Position numbers and translations under genes: made by a program
Shown here: positions 52,656 to 61,649 of the stretch, piece after piece
Layout of the letters: the number at the start of each line of letters is the position of its first letter
Position numbering within the stretch: the first letter of the stretch is position 1
Notes under the pieces: model-generated
What the model saw: the letters and a program-made list of their open reading frames with translations, nothing else
Database searches by the model: none
What the model was told of the DNA's origin: nothing
Source of the DNA: Muribaculaceae bacterium
Lineage (GTDB): Bacteria; Bacteroidota; Bacteroidia; Bacteroidales; Muribaculaceae
Direction of reading: 5' to 3'
Assembly: GCA_017409345.1 (NCBI GenBank)
Contig: JAFQSX010000031.1
Coordinates: forward strand, 1 to 64,000
DNA: 64,000 bases

Positions 52656-53527
52656 ATAAGGTCCTTGCCGAAATTATAGCAGGTGTAATACCTCATAAGA
52701 TGACGCGAAACCGTTGGCGTGGTATTTTGCGTTATGGACTATGGAATACCTTAAAATTGAAGCATCGATTAAAACAGAACCAAACTCCTCCAAAATATTA
52801 TTTGGCGATATGTGCAATAGCCAAAAATGAAGGTCCATATTTTAAGGAATGGATAGATTGGCATCAAAAACAAGGTGTTGAGAAGTTCTATATTTATGAC
52901 AATGAAAGTACTGATTGCACCAAAGAGGTGCTTGCTCCATACATTGAGTCGGGTTTGGTAGAGTATAATTATTGGCCCGGCAAGAAACAGCAATTAGCAA
53001 CCTATGATGATTGTTTTGAACGTCATAGATTAGATGCTCGATGGATTGCGGTTATAGATCTTGATGAATTTATCGTTCCCATAAAGGATAAGTCTATCCC
53101 TGACTTTTTGCATGATTTGGAGCAGTATTCATCGGTGGAAATAAATTGGCTTGTTTATGGAAGTGGAGGCGCCAAGAAGAAAGAGCCGGGTGGAGTTATG
53201 GAGCGATTTCGTAAACACTCGATGCCGGAGCATAAACTTAATACTCATGTTAAGAGCATCGTTGATCCACGACGTGTGTGTACGATGGTAGGTTGTCATG
53301 AAGCATCGCGCATATCGGGTCGAGCCGCCGATTCACATGGAAATCCTTTGAAAAAAGGTTTTAGAGATCGTGTCCCCCAGCAAGATGTTATTAAGATTAA
53401 TCACTATGCGATAAAGTCTTATGAAGAATTTCTTGCTAAACGTGCTCGTGGACGTGCTCGCATAGATAGTTTGCGTGACATGGGATATTTTGAAAGATAT
53501 GACCTTAATGATATAGAGGAGGAATAA
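52652..53527 (+). CDS. GT92-like / family-2-type glycosyltransferase
   Basis: 291 residues. Residues about 50-250 fit the Glyco_tranf_2_4 / DUF23 (GT92-like) pattern: YLAICAIAKNEGPYFKEWID, KFYIYDNESTDCTKEVL, ARWIAVIDLDEFIVP with the metal-binding DLDEF, and KINHYAIKSYEEFLAKRARG near the end. It is cytoplasmic or membrane-peripheral and adds a sugar during surface-glycan synthesis; donor and acceptor are unknown. It is the last gene of the plus-strand operon and ends 16 bases from the converging minus-strand operon. Confidence 0.87.
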   Translation: MNKVLAEIIAGVIPHKMTRNRWRGILRYGLWNTLKLKHRLKQNQTPPKYYLAICAIAKNEGPYFKEWIDWHQKQGVEKFYIYDNESTDCTKEVLAPYIESGLVEYNYWPGKKQQLATYDDCFERHRLDARWIAVIDLDEFIVPIKDKSIPDFLHDLEQYSSVEINWLVYGSGGAKKKEPGGVMERFRKHSMPEHKLNTHVKSIVDPRRVCTMVGCHEASRISGRAADSHGNPLKKGFRDRVPQQDVIKINHYAIKSYEEFLAKRARGRARIDSLRDMGYFERYDLNDIEEE

Positions 53528-53543
53528 CCTCAAAAGTGGGCCC

Positions 53544-54506
53544 TTATTTTTCAAATTTTGATTTTTGGGGGAATCGTTTTTCTAAATATTCTTTTGCGGT
53601 AATTCTATCATTGTCTTGAGCATACTCTGAATCGTTCATGCAGAAAAAGGCGGGGCGTTTTTTATTGAGTCTATTATAGTGATGCATCTTGTGTATAGAT
53701 AGGTGCATTGACTCATTTTGATTTACATAGCGTAATTGACCGCGATTCTCAGCAAGAGCAATATATGATATAAAAATACGAAGAATATCATCGTTGCTTC
53801 GCATGTGATTTTTGTTATTTGCAACAAATTCATCGCAAAAATCTTTCTCGATAATACGTTGGTAGTCACTTTTTAAGTAGGCATCAATATTGTGATGTGG
53901 CATTCCTGTATAGTAGTTGCCATATTTGTCTTCAACCAATCGAGAGGAGTTATCCACGGTTTTGCTATATGTCTTTAGGGGTTTGTTACGTATTTTTTCG
54001 CGCCAAAACCAACGAAGTTTTCGGAATGGTTTACGCGTTAGGCGTACAATAGGGAACCCCTCTTTTGTAAAAAAGTCATTTGGAGTAAGAGTCTTGTTTA
54101 TGTAAGTGTCGTCATTGGCATATAAGAAATGCTCGGACAGTCCGGGTATTCGATAAATGAAATGCTCTATTAGACAAGAATTAAAACATGGCAGGCTCTC
54201 CGGCGGCATTATTTCTTTGTGGTCAATAATTCTAATTTTGGGATTAGAAGTGTCAAGCCATTCAGGGATTTGATTGTCAGTAACAATAAATATATTTCTT
54301 ATCCAAGGGATATACAATTCAATTGATCTTAGGCTATATTTTAATTCATCATTATTAGAGTATCGACCTTCACAATTAACTGATGAGTTCTCAACAATAT
54401 TGCCAATAAATCTATTCCTTTTGGCTTGCCATTTTGGGTCATTTCCATCAACCCAAAGGTAGACAATGTCTATATCTGTTGTCTCTATCTTATTATTCAT
54501 TCTCAA
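53544..54506 (-). CDS. Stealth-family phosphosugar transferase, minus-strand copy
   Basis: 320 residues. Region 1 is DIDIVYLWVDGNDPKW; region 2 YSNNDELKYSLRSIELYIPW with NIFIVTDNQIPEWLD; later HFLYANDDTYINKTLTPNDF and HHNIDAYLKSDYQRIIEKDF. Compared with the plus-strand copy it keeps the same order and acidic residues but is quite diverged. It is the last gene of the minus-strand operon; its start overlaps the preceding glycosyltransferase by 14 bases. Confidence 0.88.
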   Translation of the reverse strand: MRMNNKIETTDIDIVYLWVDGNDPKWQAKRNRFIGNIVENSSVNCEGRYSNNDELKYSLRSIELYIPWIRNIFIVTDNQIPEWLDTSNPKIRIIDHKEIMPPESLPCFNSCLIEHFIYRIPGLSEHFLYANDDTYINKTLTPNDFFTKEGFPIVRLTRKPFRKLRWFWREKIRNKPLKTYSKTVDNSSRLVEDKYGNYYTGMPHHNIDAYLKSDYQRIIEKDFCDEFVANNKNHMRSNDDILRIFISYIALAENRGQLRYVNQNESMHLSIHKMHHYNRLNKKRPAFFCMNDSEYAQDNDRITAKEYLEKRFPQKSKFEK

Positions 54507-55281
54507 TCCTTTGTTTTACGATAGGATATGCTTCAAGAATTTTTTCGAATGCTTCGCGATTGCGATCATCTCCCGGTTTGAGATTTATTGTTTTCAGTGA
54601 AAATTCACGTGGTTTGCCTATTTCTACAAGTTTATGGTGCCAACCCGGAACAGGAACAACATAGGTGCCTTTTGATACAGCTGCAGCCCAAAACCAAATG
54701 TCATCATTTGTTGGAGCAATTTTAGAGAAAAGAGCCGAATCAAGCATATTTGTGTCTAATGAATTGGGTGGATATAAAACCCCGCCAACACCGGTTAGAA
54801 GTGAAGAGAATTTGAAAATGTGTCTTTTGAAGATGAAATGATACCATTTATATTTTCTCCATTTGCTATAAGGTTTATTTAATAGAACTTTCCTTACTCG
54901 ATGTGCAATAATTGCATTAGGCAGACGCTTGTGTAAACGGATTAAATCATGCAACATATTTTTGTGATAAAAAATGTCGTCGTCAATGGTTACAATTACA
55001 TCATTGGGAAAGTCGTTTAATGCAGGTACTAGTTTCTGATATGAACGAATATCCGGGTTGTAATCTCTAATTTCAAATATAGGATTCTCGTTTGAGAGTT
55101 TTAATAGCCCTTGAGGAATGCCATTATCTTCAAATCTAGATAAAGTAATATAAAGCACAATCTTATCAGGTAGGATAGTGCCGTTTAATATTGAATAGAT
55201 GGCTTGTTCGGCATAAGAAATCGCGCCCGGAAAAGATGTGAGAGATACGATAATTTTCTTTTTGTCAGAACTATTTTCCAT
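54493..55281 (-). CDS. glycosyltransferase-like protein, tandem copy B
   Basis: 262 residues. A short GT-A-like fold has the acidic metal site VIVTIDDDIFYHKNML, preceded by IIVSLTSFPGAISYAEQAIY and followed by SLLTGVGGVLYPPNSLD and APTNDDIWFWAAAVSKGTYV. Such proteins are known in polysaccharide loci as family-A-type glycosyltransferases with unknown sugar. It is strongly similar along its whole length to copy A directly upstream, and starts 11 bases inside it. Confidence 0.83.
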   Translation of the reverse strand: MENSSDKKKIIVSLTSFPGAISYAEQAIYSILNGTILPDKIVLYITLSRFEDNGIPQGLLKLSNENPIFEIRDYNPDIRSYQKLVPALNDFPNDVIVTIDDDIFYHKNMLHDLIRLHKRLPNAIIAHRVRKVLLNKPYSKWRKYKWYHFIFKRHIFKFSSLLTGVGGVLYPPNSLDTNMLDSALFSKIAPTNDDIWFWAAAVSKGTYVVPVPGWHHKLVEIGKPREFSLKTINLKPGDDRNREAFEKILEAYPIVKQRIENE

Positions 55282-56068
55282 ACTGAATCTTTTGTTTAAT
55301 TAAGGGATATGCTTCAAGGATATTTCTAAGAGCAGTAGCATTTCTATCAATTCCCGATTTGAAATTAATTGTTTTCAATGATAACTCTTTAGGTTTCCCT
55401 ATTCCTCGTGGTTTGTTATGCCCAAATGGTACAGGGATAACCGGAATATCTTTCGCAACAGCCGCCGCCCAAAACCATATATCATCGGTTGTAGGAGCCA
55501 ATTTAGTGAAAAGATCAACGTCAAGCATTTTGGCATCTAAAGAGTGGGGAGGGTATAGAACTCCACCAACACCGGTCTGTATATTTCTGAAATTAGAGTG
55601 TATTCTTTTTAACAGAAAGTGATACCATCGATATTTCTTCCATTTGCGATAGGGCTTATTGGGAACCATAAGTTTGGCACGATGAGCGATGATTGCATTG
55701 GGAATCTGTTTGTGCATGAGTAAAAGGTCACGCAACATGTTTTTGTGGTAAGCAACATCATCATCGATGGTGACAATCACGGCATCAGGGAAATCGTTTA
55801 ATGCCGGGATTAGTTTTCTATAAGAGCGAATATCTTTGTCGTAATTCCTAATTTCAAAGATTGAACATTCTTCTGTAAGTTTCAAGAGTTCAGATGGGAT
55901 TCCACTCTCATCAAACTGCGAGAATGTGAGGTAAAGCACAATCTTATCGGGAAGAAAACTTCCTGTTAAGATAGATTTTATGGCATGAATAGCATAAGGT
56001 ATTGCCGCAGGGAATGAAGTCAATGAAACTATGACTTGTTGATGGGGCATATTCTGATTGTTATTCAT
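55271..56068 (-). CDS. glycosyltransferase-like protein, tandem copy A
   Basis: 265 residues, first gene of the minus-strand glycan operon. It shares with copy B the blocks VIVSLTSFPAAIPYAIHAIK, VIVTIDDDVAYHKNMLRDL, NIQTGVGGVLYPPHSLD and APTTDDIWFWAAAVAKDIPV. It differs mainly in the C-terminal third (FGHNKPRGIGKPKELS), which may set acceptor choice. The pair is best explained by a tandem duplication followed by drift. Confidence 0.83.
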   Translation of the reverse strand: MNNNQNMPHQQVIVSLTSFPAAIPYAIHAIKSILTGSFLPDKIVLYLTFSQFDESGIPSELLKLTEECSIFEIRNYDKDIRSYRKLIPALNDFPDAVIVTIDDDVAYHKNMLRDLLLMHKQIPNAIIAHRAKLMVPNKPYRKWKKYRWYHFLLKRIHSNFRNIQTGVGGVLYPPHSLDAKMLDVDLFTKLAPTTDDIWFWAAAVAKDIPVIPVPFGHNKPRGIGKPKELSLKTINFKSGIDRNATALRNILEAYPLIKQKIQYGK

Positions 56069-56180
56069 TTAGTCTAAATTTTTGAAATTTACTTTATGTA
56101 TAGAAAACAAAGATACTATATATTTAGGATTATATCAAGAATTTGTCGCAAATTCAAAATAATACTTGATTTATAGATAG

Positions 56181-56215
56181 ATAATGGGCTATGTCAAATA
56201 GACATAGCCCATTAT
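56181..56215. terminator. 15-bp hairpin past panB
   Basis: ATAATGGGCTATGTC and GACATAGCCCATTAT pair perfectly around AAATA. It lies 18 bases past the panB stop. The T run is better on the + side than on the minus side. Confidence 0.75.
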
Positions 56216-56232
56216 TTTCTAGAAAAATATCT

Positions 56233-57051
56233 TTAATATTGTTCTTTTTCGTTGGGGAAGTCGCTGGTTTTTACATCGTCGATGTAGTGTGCTACAGCGT
56301 CGTTAATAATGGTTGATAGGTCGGCATAACGACGTAGGAATCGTGGAGAGAATCCTTTGTTGATACCGAGCATGTCATGCATCACAAGGACTTGCCCATC
56401 AACACCACCACCTGCACCAATTCCGATAACAGGAATGTTAACTTCTTGGGAAACGCGAGTGGCCAATGTCGCAGGGATTTTTTCAAGTACGAGAGCAAAG
56501 CAACCTATCTCTTCGAGCATTTGAGCATCTTCAATAAGTTTGTTTGCTTCGGCTTCTTCTTTGGCTCGCACAGCGTATGTGCCAAATTTATTTATAGATT
56601 GAGGAGTAAGACCAAGATGTCCCATAACAGGGATACCGGCACAAAGAACACGCTCGATCGATTCGCGAATTTCGCTACCACCTTCCATTTTCACGGCTTC
56701 GGCATGACTTTCTTTCATGATGCGTACAGCCGAAGCAAGAGCCTCTTTAGAGTTCCCTTGGTAACTACCGAATGGGAGGTCACACACAACAAGTGCGCGT
56801 TTCACTCCTTTAACTACGCTCTTTGCATGATAAATCATTTGGTCAAGCGTCATGGGTAATGTGGTCATATTACCGGCCATTACGTTTGAAGCCGAGTCCC
56901 CTACAAGAATAACATCCATGCCGGCTTCATCAATGAGACGAGCCATAGAGTAGTCGTATGCAGTGAGCATAGCGATTTTTTCACCACGTTGTTTCATCTC
57001 GGCGAGACGATGAGTGGTTACTTTGCGTTGATCTTGTAAATAATTTGCCAT
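56233..57051 (-). CDS. panB: 3-methyl-2-oxobutanoate hydroxymethyltransferase
   Basis: 272 residues, full length. It makes ketopantoate from alpha-ketoisovalerate and methylenetetrahydrofolate, the first step to pantothenate and CoA. Conserved parts are [69 protein letters not shown] and [20 protein letters not shown]. It is a single-gene transcript; a minus-strand TAACTTTG at 57090-57083 is a candidate -7 box, 31 bases upstream. Confidence 0.97.
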   Translation of the reverse strand: MANYLQDQRKVTTHRLAEMKQRGEKIAMLTAYDYSMARLIDEAGMDVILVGDSASNVMAGNMTTLPMTLDQMIYHAKSVVKGVKRALVVCDLPFGSYQGNSKEALASAVRIMKESHAEAVKMEGGSEIRESIERVLCAGIPVMGHLGLTPQSINKFGTYAVRAKEEAEANKLIEDAQMLEEIGCFALVLEKIPATLATRVSQEVNIPVIGIGAGGGVDGQVLVMHDMLGINKGFSPRFLRRYADLSTIINDAVAHYIDDVKTSDFPNEKEQY

Positions 57052-57158
57052 TATATAATATAAGAGTTATAATTCAACTATGCAAAGTTATACAAAATAT
57101 CGTGTATTTTATATATATTTGTGTTGTAAATTAAATTAACCGACAAAATAATAAAGGA

Positions 57159-57812
57159 ATGAAAGTAGTAAATTTTGCTGAACAGCCATCGCTAGTGAGT
57201 CAATATATGATGGAATTACGCGATGAAATTGTGCAAAAAGATATGTTGCGTTTTCGTCGCAATTTACAACGTATAGGAGAGATTATGGCCTATGAAATGA
57301 GCAAACAAATGCGTTACAAGACGATTGATACCACAACGCCTCTAGCAGTGGCTAAATGTCAAGTATTGGATGAACCGGTGGTGTTGGCTACAATATTTCG
57401 TGCCGGAGTGCCTTTTCATCAAGGGTTTCTTGATTATTTTGATCATTCTGAAAATGCATTTGTGTCGGCTTATCGAAAGTATAAAAATGAGAATGAATTT
57501 GATGTTCACATTGAATATATTGCGTCCCCTCGTATTGATGGAAAGACATTGATAATTGCCGACCCGATGTTGGCGACCGGTTCCTCAATGGATCTTGGCT
57601 ATAGAGCATTGCTCACAAAAGGAGAGCCTGCTCACATACATGTGGCATCGGTAATTGCTTCACGACAGGCGATAGATTATATCAAAGCAAATTTGCCCTC
57701 GGATCGCACTACAATATGGGTTGGTGCTATTGATGATGAAATAGATGCACATTCGTATATTGTGCCGGGGTTGGGCGATGCCGGAGATTTAGCCTATGGT
57801 GGAAAAGAATAG
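57159..57812 (+). CDS. upp: uracil phosphoribosyltransferase
   Basis: 217 residues. It salvages uracil to UMP with PRPP. The PRPP-binding motif is LIIADPMLATGSSMD; the uracil-binding tail is SYIVPGLGDAGDLAYG. The dimer arm and TIFRAGVPFHQGFLDYF are also typical. A TATATTTG at 57114-57121 is a candidate -7 box. It is divergent from panB. Confidence 0.97.
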   Translation: MKVVNFAEQPSLVSQYMMELRDEIVQKDMLRFRRNLQRIGEIMAYEMSKQMRYKTIDTTTPLAVAKCQVLDEPVVLATIFRAGVPFHQGFLDYFDHSENAFVSAYRKYKNENEFDVHIEYIASPRIDGKTLIIADPMLATGSSMDLGYRALLTKGEPAHIHVASVIASRQAIDYIKANLPSDRTTIWVGAIDDEIDAHSYIVPGLGDAGDLAYGGKE

Positions 57813-57814
57813 AA

Positions 57815-57856
57815 AAAATCAAATAGGAGAGTTATTTAACTCTCCTATTTGATTTT
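57815..57856. terminator. 20-bp hairpin between upp and ftsZ
   Basis: A perfect 20-bp stem (inner part AGGAGAGTTA / TAACTCTCCT, outer part AAAATCAAAT / ATTTGATTTT) with a 2-base loop. It can end both upp and, on the other strand, the mur-fts operon. Confidence 0.92.
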
Positions 57857-57908
57857 ATATCATTGTCCCTAAAATAGAGGTAGAAGTTATGAAATTGATA
57901 GATGCTTA

Positions 57909-59315
57909 TTAAGCAAAACTGATAGTTTGACCTTCGCTGCTATTGGTATCTTCTTTTTCAATAAGAGAGATACCTTTACCTTCAGAAATAGATTTTACAA
58001 GTGAACGAAGGTGCTCGGCTTCGGTCTTTTCTCGAGTATATGTGGGCGATTTTTCTAATGCTTCTACAATAGTATCGTCGTCCATCGCTTCGCAACTCAA
58101 TAACACTGTGCGCAGATTCTCTTTGGTTGAACTCAATTCATTAACTTTATCAGAGCCATAAACGGTCTCTATTCGGTTGCTTGTAGTTGTTGATTTAGCT
58201 GGTTCCGGTTTGGAAATTATTTGTGGGAATTTGATTATTCCACCTTCCTTGTTGCTGTTTTCATTTTCTCCACGCAATTCCATGTCAAAGCCGGCTGCCA
58301 AAATGGTAATTTTCACTTTATTACCAAGTGACTTATCAATCGTTGCACCCCAAATAATGTCAACTCCTGCATTAATTCCTGAAACAAAGGCGGTGATTTC
58401 TTTGGTTTCACTCATTGCAAATGGTTGTTCGGCTTCGTCGGAGAAGTATATGTTAAACAATAACTTCTTCGATTTCATAATGTCGCGATTTTTAAGCAAT
58501 GGAGAGTTGAGGGCTTCATCAAATGCTTTTGATACGCGATTTTCACCTTCGCCATATCCACTTGAGATGATTGCTGCCCCACCATTGCGTAGAGTGGTAT
58601 CAACATCATTAAAGTCAAGGTTGATATATCCTTCACCGGTGATGAGTTCTGAAATGCTTCGAGCAGCGATAGTCAAAGTGTCATCGGCTTTACCAAACGC
58701 ATTAAGGAATGTCAAGTCACTATATATTTCTGATAGTCGTTCATTGTTAATAACCAATAGAGCATCAACATATTTGCTCATTTCATCGGCTCCTTCAAGG
58801 GCTTTTTCAATCTTTGTCTGTCCCTCAAACAAGAAAGGAATAGTAACAATACCGATAGTGAGCAATCCTTGTTCGCGAGCAATCCGAGCCACTACAGGAG
58901 CAGCACCTGTGCCGGTGCCTCCACCCATTCCTGCTGTAATGAACACCATTTTAGTGCCCTTGCTGAGCATGTCTCTAATATCGTCTTCACTTTCTTCGGC
59001 TGCCAATTGTGCCTTTTTAGGGTCATTGCCGGCACCTTTACCAAATGTAACAGTCGGGCCTAATAATAATTTATTGGGGACAGAAGAATTGTCTAATGCT
59101 TGTTTATCGGTGTTACACACAACAAATGCCACATCCTTAACATTTTGCTTGTGCATGTTGTTGATAGCATTGTTGCCACCACCACCAACGCCGACAACCA
59201 TAATGTCGGGTATGCGATCTTCGCCAATCATAAAGTTAGCGTCGGCTGAAATTTCCTCGATGCTCATATTGTTAGTATAATTGTTGTTATTATTTTTCAT
59301 ATCCATTGTCGTCAT
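57909..59315 (-). CDS. ftsZ: cell division protein FtsZ
   Basis: 468 residues. The tubulin-like GTPase core has MVVGVGGGGNNAINNM (N-terminal glycines), GGGTGTGAAPVVARIA (tubulin signature), FLNAFGKADDTLTIAARSI and NLDFNDVDTTLRNGGAAIIS with the T7-type catalytic acids. After a linker, SPTYTREK resembles the C-terminal peptide that meets FtsA, but about 40 more residues follow (AEHLRSLVKSISEGKGISLI and on). It forms the division ring. The start at 59315 overlaps the ftsA end by 26 bases; M at 59300 is an alternative start. It is the last gene of the operon in this window. Confidence 0.97.
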   Translation of the reverse strand: MTTMDMKNNNNNYTNNMSIEEISADANFMIGEDRIPDIMVVGVGGGGNNAINNMHKQNVKDVAFVVCNTDKQALDNSSVPNKLLLGPTVTFGKGAGNDPKKAQLAAEESEDDIRDMLSKGTKMVFITAGMGGGTGTGAAPVVARIAREQGLLTIGIVTIPFLFEGQTKIEKALEGADEMSKYVDALLVINNERLSEIYSDLTFLNAFGKADDTLTIAARSISELITGEGYINLDFNDVDTTLRNGGAAIISSGYGEGENRVSKAFDEALNSPLLKNRDIMKSKKLLFNIYFSDEAEQPFAMSETKEITAFVSGINAGVDIIWGATIDKSLGNKVKITILAAGFDMELRGENENSNKEGGIIKFPQIISKPEPAKSTTTSNRIETVYGSDKVNELSSTKENLRTVLLSCEAMDDDTIVEALEKSPTYTREKTEAEHLRSLVKSISEGKGISLIEKEDTNSSEGQTISFA

Positions 59316-60669
59316 CTTCTTTAAGTAGTTTTTCTAAATTTACCCAAAGTTTATCCAAGATAGAAGGCTTAGCCGGACGTGTCTTATTATCTTTGTTAGG
59401 CTTTTTATCTTCAATGTCATCTAGATCATCAATATCGTTATCAATCTTATCAAAGCCTTCTTTAAGTCGAGATACGTCATCGTCATCTTTAGGTTTAATC
59501 TCAATCTCTTTTGCGCCATCCAAGCAATTTTCTATGCTATTATTTTGAGATGCGGCATATAGCACTGCGATGACATCTATCGCATCGGCTTGATTGATGC
59601 TAGTATCTAATAGACGAATATTGCCGTTTAAAATGCCGGCTCTTACTTTTAGACCACTTTGAGTCTCAAGATAAGAGTTGAATCCTTTGAGTTTTGCTCC
59701 ACCTCCTACAATGATAATGCCATTGGGGAGATCGCTTGTTTTATATCCACTCAATTTTATTTGGTTAATAATATTGGCAATGATTTCGCGAGAACGATAT
59801 TGCACATAATTATTTACTTCAGCATCATCAATGCCCTCAATGAGGGTTGATTTTCCTGAAGTACCTATTGTCTCTTGAGGGTTGGCATTGGTGTTTCTTT
59901 TTACTTTCTCGGCCACTTCTTCGGTAATGCTCAATGAAGTGAGGTCGCGAGTAATGTTGCGAGAACCTAAAGGTATTGTAGCCATATATTGCAAAGCTCC
60001 TGCTTTGTGAATAGACACTGAAGTTGTCTCGGCACCAAAGTCAACGAGCATACAACCGAGTTTTTTCTCGTCGGAAGTTAGTATGAGATTAGATAGCGCA
60101 ATTTGTCGCACGATAAACCCATTAATATCAAGAGGTAGTCGTTCTTCGATTACACGATTGATATTTTTCATTATTTGTGGACGACAAGTGATGTAGTTTA
60201 ATGTCGTTTTGAGAGAATGTCCAAAAGTCCCTATCGGATTTTGAGGAGTAATATTGTCAACGGTATAACCTAAAGAAATAATATCAACAACATCAATATC
60301 GGTAGGTGCTTCTTGATAGGCTTGGTTGATGAGATTATCAATTATGTCGCGAGTAATTTCGGTTTCTTCGTCAAAAGTTTTTTCAATAACTCGTTTGAGT
60401 GACATAGTAGAGCGTCCACCAAGAGAGACATAGACCCCTTTGATTTTTTGAGGTGCTACTTTGACATTTGCTTCAAGTGCAGATATTACCGAACTGACAC
60501 ATTGCTTTACATCTTCAACATTTTGAATACAACCATAACGTACTCCGTCGATAAAGTCATGTTCCTCTACGGCAATAATTTCAAGAGGCGCATCTTTACC
60601 GACCAGACCTATTGCTCCTTTAATCTTTGAGCTTCCGATTTCGATAGCGACAATATACTTGGGTTCCAT
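59290..60669 (-). CDS. ftsA: cell division protein FtsA
   Basis: 459 residues. Actin-like ATPase: phosphate 1 loop YIVAIEIGSSKIKGAIGLVG, the 1C domain near residues 85-165, CMLVDFGAETTSVSIHKAGA as phosphate 2, and NGIIIVGGGAKLKGFNSYL as the adenosine motif. A very acidic, Asp-rich linker (about 395-430) leads to the amphipathic membrane helix SILDKLWVNLEKLLKE at the end. It tethers FtsZ to the inner membrane. It follows ftsQ by 2 bases. Confidence 0.97.
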   Translation of the reverse strand: MEPKYIVAIEIGSSKIKGAIGLVGKDAPLEIIAVEEHDFIDGVRYGCIQNVEDVKQCVSSVISALEANVKVAPQKIKGVYVSLGGRSTMSLKRVIEKTFDEETEITRDIIDNLINQAYQEAPTDIDVVDIISLGYTVDNITPQNPIGTFGHSLKTTLNYITCRPQIMKNINRVIEERLPLDINGFIVRQIALSNLILTSDEKKLGCMLVDFGAETTSVSIHKAGALQYMATIPLGSRNITRDLTSLSITEEVAEKVKRNTNANPQETIGTSGKSTLIEGIDDAEVNNYVQYRSREIIANIINQIKLSGYKTSDLPNGIIIVGGGAKLKGFNSYLETQSGLKVRAGILNGNIRLLDTSINQADAIDVIAVLYAASQNNSIENCLDGAKEIEIKPKDDDDVSRLKEGFDKIDNDIDDLDDIEDKKPNKDNKTRPAKPSILDKLWVNLEKLLKEDDDNGYEK

Positions 60670-60671
60670 AA

Positions 60672-61649
60672 TTAATTGGGTTTATTATTGTTTTCTTTGT
60701 TTTTTTCTAATTTACTATTTGAGTTAGATTCATTGGTTTTAGAATCGTTTTTCTTTGCTTTTGGGGAATCAGATTTAACTGTTTCTTCTGATTTCTTATT
60801 TGACTCAGAAGAGTCGTCAGGGCGATTATTAGTCACATCCATTGATGAGACAGGTAAAGATTCTTCAATATCAATAGAGTCGGCATGTGTAGCATTAGAC
60901 ACGGATTTGCGTTTGTTTTTTTTAGTTGCTACTACTTGTCCGTGCCATTTAACGGAGATAGTGTCATAGAATGACCACCCTTTGACAGGCATTACTGTTT
61001 TATAAATCGTTTTGAGGCGATTGAATTTGTTTTCTATATTTGAAGTGTCGCCAAAGTTTATGACATGTCCTTTTAGCATAGGAGCAATAATAATGTCATT
61101 ATTTGGCTCAATTTTAATACCAGCCACAAATGAATTCCAAATAGAGTCATTTTTGATATATTTCAATAGTGGCAATATTGAAATAGATTGAATGTCGGAA
61201 TTGAATTGTCCCACAACAACCGGCACATCAACATGATATCTAGCACTTGCCGACATCTTCTTACCTTCGCGATTGATGTAATAAGATTCTTTTGAATCAA
61301 AAATGCGTGCGACAGGGATTAATGGGGTAATATCAATTTTAAGTCGGCGGTCTTTAGTTATAAAACAGTTAGCACTTTCAATCTTGTCAATAGAGTTGAG
61401 TGATAATTCAAGTTTGTGTGTATTGATTTCATTCAATCGCATTGATGTGAAACGATTATTTTCATTGCCAATTTCGCGAGTGATATCCTCGGAAGTGATG
61501 AAATTAATGTTTGAAGGATCATCGATAGCAATATCTACCCCCGTACAATAATCGTTTTGTGTCAGATATGATGAGAAACTGAAGGCCACAATCATATAAG
61601 CCACCAACAAGATTGATAATATTATGTCTAAAAGGTTTTTCTTATTCAT
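60672..61649 (-). CDS. ftsQ: cell division protein FtsQ
   Basis: 325 residues. A single N-terminal membrane helix (LLDIILSILLVAYMIVAFSF) is followed by a POTRA-like region (about 40-110) and the FtsQ domain (VPVVVGQFNSDIQSISILPL onward). The last 90 residues are low-complexity, rich in Ser, Lys, Asn and Glu, ending NSNSKLEKNKENNNKPN, longer than in most FtsQ. It connects the cytoplasmic ring with periplasmic wall synthesis. The start overlaps the end of murC by 8 bases. Confidence 0.9.
   Translation of the reverse strand: MNKKNLLDIILSILLVAYMIVAFSFSSYLTQNDYCTGVDIAIDDPSNINFITSEDITREIGNENNRFTSMRLNEINTHKLELSLNSIDKIESANCFITKDRRLKIDITPLIPVARIFDSKESYYINREGKKMSASARYHVDVPVVVGQFNSDIQSISILPLLKYIKNDSIWNSFVAGIKIEPNNDIIIAPMLKGHVINFGDTSNIENKFNRLKTIYKTVMPVKGWSFYDTISVKWHGQVVATKKNKRKSVSNATHADSIDIEESLPVSSMDVTNNRPDDSSESNKKSEETVKSDSPKAKKNDSKTNESNSNSKLEKNKENNNKPN

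Noticed and set aside
56377..56859. plus-strand frame of 160 codons opposite panB
   Set aside because: Antisense shadow of panB with His/Phe-rich random-like composition.
58177..59280. long plus-strand frame of 367 codons opposite ftsZ
   Set aside because: It is the antisense shadow of ftsZ, low in charged residues and rich in Ser/Pro/Leu, without its own signals.
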